Source: Clostridia bacterium
GTDB taxonomy: Bacteria; Bacillota; Clostridia; Christensenellales; DTU072
DNA length: 7,255 nt
Assembly: GCA_028699795.1 (NCBI GenBank)
Contig: JAQVTZ010000094.1
Coordinates: forward strand, 1 to 7,255
Direction: 5' to 3'
Position numbers and translations under genes: made by a program. Under the pieces are notes generated by a model, which did not search any database, was not told the DNA's origin, and worked only from the letters and a program-made list of their open reading frames with translations. Positions 4,127 to 7,255 of the stretch are shown here, one piece after another. How positions within the stretch are numbered: the first letter of the stretch is position 1; each line of letters opens with the position of its first letter.

Positions 4127-6910
4127 TTATCTATTATTTATCGCATCCACAGGTCTTTTGCGCGCAATGCGTATCACAGGCAAGAATGAAGCGATGAAGG
4201 CGACAACAAGACTGACTCCCAGCATCAGCGCAACCTGTCTTATGCCAAAAATCAAGAAGGTAATTAACAATCCGTAATTGGTGCGAAGCGCGGTATTTAT
4301 CACAATCACGGTGGCAACTGATGCGGCAACCGCAAGAACAAAGTTGATAAGGGCGATGATGAGACTTTCGTTGAAAAAGATGCCGAACACATCGCTGCTT
4401 CGGGCGCCTACGGCGCGAAGAATGCCTATCTCCCGTTTTTTATAAGTGATACTGGTAGAGATATAATTGGTAAGCATAAGAGAAGCAAAGAGCGCGAGTC
4501 CCAACCCTACATAAAGGAAAACCTTGGCGAGGTCCTCAAAAAGAGAGTTGACCATATCGAGCAATACATTGACTTCGTTATGCATGCTATAATAATAACC
4601 GCTTTCTTCTTGTCCGTAATAAAACTCCGCAAGTTCTTTGATCGCATTCGTTCCTTTGGGCATTGCCGTGATTGCGAAAGAATATGAGCCAAGAGAAATA
4701 TTGTCATAGCGCTCATAAATTGTGTCGCTTACGGCAAGCATTCCCATATTTTCGTTGTCGAGGAAAAACCCTTTTATGTTCGCATCCAGCTCTTCAGACT
4801 GGTAATATAAGGGATAATACATGATATACTGTATGGTAAAGCCGTTTAGAAGTTGACGAATGGATTCACGATTGTTGTCAAGATAGTCTGAAATTTGCGC
4901 AGGGTTGTCCAAACTGATGTTTACACTTAACCCCGAGTCATAAAAATAACCCAAAGCATCGCATAAGTTCACCAAAACATCGTTTTCCCCTAAACTGCGA
5001 CTTTCATTTTCCTCTAGATAGAATACGGTATAATCGTTTTCCGTTAGCTCTTCTGTTGTCGTAATTTTTTGGGTACTCAGCCCGTAATTCGGCATAGTTT
5101 GGTTGTTAAGATAGATAGTGCCCATATCGTTCAGTGCAAGGCCGATTTCATTGTCCCTTTCTTCCATAAATTGATTCGTGAATCCCTCTTTTACAAAAGC
5201 CAAACAATGATAACCGTAATTGGTGACGGTCTGAAGTTCGTTTAACAACACAAATGCGCCGATATCTATTGAGTTATACTCTTTATCTATAGGCGCGTAT
5301 CTTTCGGTATTGAAATGGGTGTCTATAATAGCGGTAACAAGATAATTTTTACCGTTGAAGTTTATAACAGGGTCGTAAGCCAAAAAATCCGCTTTGGTTG
5401 CAATCTCGTCGGAATCAAGGATTCTGATGTTGTCGGTATATCCCGCTTTTGTATAATGAGAATAAAGATACTCTGTTATGGCGATTTCGTGATTGCCCGT
5501 AGGCATCGTGCCTGTTACCGTAAAGCCTAACGCCTCCAGTTCTTCTTTGGAGGCAACCTCATAAAACCCCGATACGGTAGAGGTATAATAAGGGGTAATA
5601 AGATTTTGGTTTTTGAAGTTATAAATAGAATAGGCGCCGTATCTCTGCTCGTTGTATACAGGTTTAAAGCCGTATCCCGTCTGTTGATTAAGATTGTCAA
5701 TATCCTCTTGTGTCATAGAAACGGGCATTGAATAGCCGCCGTCATCGATATCGCGGTACGCCATGCTAAATGACAGATAGTCGACACCCGTATCCTGCAC
5801 CGATTGCGCTAAAGTGGTTACTTTGTCGTAGGCAGAAACGGTATCCGCGAGTCCGAACATTGCAAATGCGATAAATGACAAAAATATCGTGATAATAAGA
5901 CGGATGCGTTTGTGCTTGAGACTGCTTGCGCCCATTTTGAAAGAATGCTTGAAGGGAAGCCGCGACTTAATAAGTTTGAAAGGCTTGCTGTCGTTGGAAA
6001 TTACCGCATTGTTGTCTGTTTCGTGGAAAGCCTCTTTTTGCCCCCTTTCGTCCAGTTTTGCGGCTTTTCGCACGGTTTCGTTGAGGGTATCGTCCAGCGT
6101 GATAACCGCGTCGCGCTGTTCGAGATAATTGTTGAGGATATCGAGGTCGGTTTGGGTCAGGTGGTAGCCCTGTTTGATTTGAATAATAGAGTCGTCTGTG
6201 ATGCGAAGACCCTCGCTTGCATTTTGTGCCGCGCATTTGTATTTTGTAATATCGCTGATGACTCTGCCGTCTTTCAATTCAATGACACGGTCGCCGTAAA
6301 GTTCGGCAAACTCTCTGTCGTGGGTAACCACAATAACAAGTTTATCTTTGGATAACTTTTTGAGGGTATCGAATACCTGCAACCCCGTTGCGCTGTCTAA
6401 CGCGCCCGTCGGTTCGTCCGCCATAATGATTTCGGGATTTTTGACCAGCGCGCGCGCAATCGCCACCCTTTGCTTTTGCCCGCCCGAAAGTTCGTTGGGG
6501 TTGCGGTTGCCGTAGCCTCCCATATCCACTTCGGCAAGAATCTTGTTGATAGCGTCTTCCGTCACTTTTTGCCCTTGCAATTGAAGCGCAAGCCCGATGT
6601 TGACTCCTACCGAAAATTCGTCTAAGATATTATATTCTTGGAAGATAAAACCGAGATAGGTGTTGCGGTAACTGTCGAAGTCGTCTTGGGAAAAGTTTTT
6701 GGAAGATTTTCCTTTGATGATAATCTCTCCGCTGTCGTACTTGTCCAGCCCGCCCATCACATTGAGGAGCGTGGATTTGCCGCTGCCGGACTTCCCCAAT
6801 AAAAATATCATTCCCGTATCGGGGAAACGCAGGCTTACTCCATCCAATGCCCTTACGGGTGCGCCTTTTTTGGGCTTGTATACGCGTACTAAATCTTTAA
6901 TTTCTAACAT
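4127..6910 (-). CDS. Fused ABC transporter ATPase/FtsX-type permease (MacB-like architecture)
   Basis: A 927-residue single-chain ABC exporter or mechanotransducer, expected to work as a homodimer in the cytoplasmic membrane. The nucleotide-binding domain (about 1-220) is complete: Walker A GKSGSGKST (39-47), Q-loop Q91, signature LSGGQ (141-145), Walker B IIMADEP (161-167) and H-loop H198. A ~110-residue cytoplasmic linker (222-330) follows, then helix 1 (about 336-357), a large extracytoplasmic domain (about 360-795, Tyr- and Asp/Glu-rich) and three helices (797-817, 848-874, 893-914). The FtsX signature YKKREIGILRAVGA lies at 823-836. This is the MacB/type VII fold, but the Firmicute single-chain form has no TolC partner here. 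Roles in the family include antimicrobial-peptide resistance and lipoprotein or peptide export; the substrate is not predictable. No two-component or TetR regulator is next to it. GGGAAAGGAA (complement of 6923-6932) is about 12 bases before the ATG, a slightly long spacing. Confidence 0.93.
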   Translation of the reverse strand: MLEIKDLVRVYKPKKGAPVRALDGVSLRFPDTGMIFLLGKSGSGKSTLLNVMGGLDKYDSGEIIIKGKSSKNFSQDDFDSYRNTYLGFIFQEYNILDEFSVGVNIGLALQLQGQKVTEDAINKILAEVDMGGYGNRNPNELSGGQKQRVAIARALVKNPEIIMADEPTGALDSATGLQVFDTLKKLSKDKLVIVVTHDREFAELYGDRVIELKDGRVISDITKYKCAAQNASEGLRITDDSIIQIKQGYHLTQTDLDILNNYLEQRDAVITLDDTLNETVRKAAKLDERGQKEAFHETDNNAVISNDSKPFKLIKSRLPFKHSFKMGASSLKHKRIRLIITIFLSFIAFAMFGLADTVSAYDKVTTLAQSVQDTGVDYLSFSMAYRDIDDGGYSMPVSMTQEDIDNLNQQTGYGFKPVYNEQRYGAYSIYNFKNQNLITPYYTSTVSGFYEVASKEELEALGFTVTGTMPTGNHEIAITEYLYSHYTKAGYTDNIRILDSDEIATKADFLAYDPVINFNGKNYLVTAIIDTHFNTERYAPIDKEYNSIDIGAFVLLNELQTVTNYGYHCLAFVKEGFTNQFMEERDNEIGLALNDMGTIYLNNQTMPNYGLSTQKITTTEELTENDYTVFYLEENESRSLGENDVLVNLCDALGYFYDSGLSVNISLDNPAQISDYLDNNRESIRQLLNGFTIQYIMYYPLYYQSEELDANIKGFFLDNENMGMLAVSDTIYERYDNISLGSYSFAITAMPKGTNAIKELAEFYYGQEESGYYYSMHNEVNVLLDMVNSLFEDLAKVFLYVGLGLALFASLMLTNYISTSITYKKREIGILRAVGARSSDVFGIFFNESLIIALINFVLAVAASVATVIVINTALRTNYGLLITFLIFGIRQVALMLGVSLVVAFIASFLPVIRIARKRPVDAINNR

Positions 6911-6943
6911 AAAAAATCGTTGTTCCTTTCCCTAATCTTTATT

Positions 6944-6972
6944 ATTATATAGGAAAGATTGACTATAAGCAA
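6944..6972 (-). promoter_or_regulatory. Sigma-A promoter of the ABC transporter gene
   Basis: On the minus strand TTGCTT (complement of 6967-6972) and TATAAT (complement of 6944-6949) are 17 bp apart. The start point would be near 6937, giving a leader of about 27 bases that contains the GGGAAAGGAA ribosome site. The surrounding run of TATAATAATA allows other -10 registers. The promoter lies downstream of the tRNA terminator, so the transporter is a separate transcription unit. Confidence 0.55.
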
Positions 6973-7010
6973 TACCAACGGGATTTTAAATGGTCATTAA
7001 AAATAAAAAA

Positions 7011-7047
7011 GAATAAACAAAAATGCCCGACGCATATCGCATCGGAC
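7011..7047 (-). terminator. Strong intrinsic terminator of the tRNA-Ala unit
   Basis: On the minus strand, ten bases after the tRNA CCA end, GTCCGATGC pairs with GCGTCGGGC (9 bp including two G-U pairs, GATAT loop; plus strand 7025-7047). It is followed by ATTTTTGTTTATTC. Stem, loop and U-tract are all classical, and it separates the tRNA from the ABC transporter transcript. Confidence 0.85.
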
Positions 7048-7057
7048 ACTTAATGTT

Positions 7058-7133
7058 TGGTGGAGATAAGCGGGTTCGAACCGCTGGCCTCTTGAATGCC
7101 ATTCAAGCGCTCTACCAACTGAGCTATACCCCC
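7058..7133 (-). tRNA. tRNA-Ala, anticodon GGC, CCA encoded
   Basis: A complete 76-nt cloverleaf on the minus strand. The acceptor stem is GGGGGTA with TATCTCC, containing the G3-U70 wobble pair that is the alanine identity element for AlaRS. The D arm contains TAGCTCAGTTGGTAGAGC. The anticodon stem CTTGA/TCAAG holds the loop ATGGCAT, giving anticodon GGC, which reads GCC and GCU. The T arm GCGGG-TTCGAAC-CCGC type is present, followed by discriminator A and an encoded CCA. A promoter 18 bases upstream and a terminator 10 bases downstream show a stand-alone single-tRNA unit. Confidence 0.97.
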
Positions 7134-7150
7134 GAAAGTGGAACGCGTAT

Positions 7151-7180
7151 ATTGTAAACCGATGTAGACAGTTTTGTCAA
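7151..7180 (-). promoter_or_regulatory. Strong sigma-A promoter of tRNA-Ala
   Basis: On the minus strand a consensus TTGACA (complement of 7175-7180) lies 18 bp from TACAAT (complement of 7151-7156). Transcription should start near 7144, about 11 bases before the mature tRNA 5' end, leaving a short leader for RNase P. The -35 box is inside the inverted repeat ACAGTT-N5-AACTGT (7168-7184). The remaining bases to the right edge (7185-7255) hold nothing I can support. Confidence 0.78.
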
Positions 7181-7255
7181 CTGTTTTGCATCAAGCGGAA
7201 AGATTATCATAGACTTAAAAACCGATTTTCTCATCGCCACTCTTTTTCATCATCC

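Noticed and set aside
3932..4189. 85-codon plus-strand ORF across the amrA promoter
   Set aside because: It is antisense to the amrA remnant, its promoter and the ABC gene end, with no ribosome site. The minus-strand reading shows real homology.
5912..6355. 147-codon plus-strand ORF
   Set aside because: It is antisense to the ABC ATPase H-loop and linker region; the minus-strand frame has all ATPase motifs.
7215..7253. 12-codon minus-strand ORF starting MMKKSGDEK at the right edge
   Set aside because: It is too short and has no visible upstream context. Another frame there (ending DDEKEWR at 7231) could equally be the tail of a gene outside the window; neither can be supported.
1..7255. Search for CRISPR arrays, insertion sequences, phage or defence genes
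   Set aside because: No regularly spaced repeats, transposase, integrase or recognised defence domains are present. The only repeat-like or mobile-like candidate is the 3826-3957 segment reported above.

Overview
The window looks like chromosomal DNA of an anaerobic, moderate-GC Bacillota, most likely a Clostridia-type gut or sediment organism. This is inferred from a pyruvate formate-lyase activase, an AmmeMemoRadiSam-type radical SAM enzyme, Gram-positive sigma-A promoters with strong AGGAGG ribosome sites, a tRNA with encoded CCA, and a fused ATPase-FtsX exporter typical of Firmicutes. No species can be named from the sequence alone.

Layout. The left edge holds the 3' nine-tenths of pflA (+). 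It converges, with a 2-bp gap, on a two-gene minus-strand unit: thpR (RNA 2',3'-cyclic phosphodiesterase, HxTx twice) followed by a 47-codon gene for a small, highly charged protein. A 128-bp divergent promoter region separates thpR from a plus-strand sugar:cation symporter of the GPH/MelB type. The thpR promoter sits so close to its ATG that the mRNA appears leaderless. The symporter gene overlaps the 3' end of amrS (-) by 19 bp in convergent orientation.

The most interesting region is about 3817-4090. A complete sigma-A promoter and a perfect ribosome site drive an ORF whose first ~27 residues are the conserved start of the LigB/Memo-like AmrA protein (PHPP metal-site motif). The expected remaining several hundred residues are absent. 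The reading frame runs into about 130 bp of apparently non-coding sequence that ends in an intrinsic terminator just upstream of the amrS ribosome site. The retained amrA start can also fold into a long hairpin. This looks like a decayed AmmeMemoRadiSam locus in which amrS survives without its usual partner, or one converted to a short structured leader RNA.

To the right lies a 927-residue fused ABC ATPase/permease (-) with its own promoter. It has MacB-like architecture: NBD, one TM helix, a ~435-residue extracytoplasmic domain, then three TM helices. Beyond it is a complete tRNA-Ala(GGC) unit (-) with promoter, gene and terminator. The last ~75 bases hold no feature I can support. Functionally the genes look like independent housekeeping and transport units rather than one pathway. 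The only clear functional pair is the amrA remnant with amrS.
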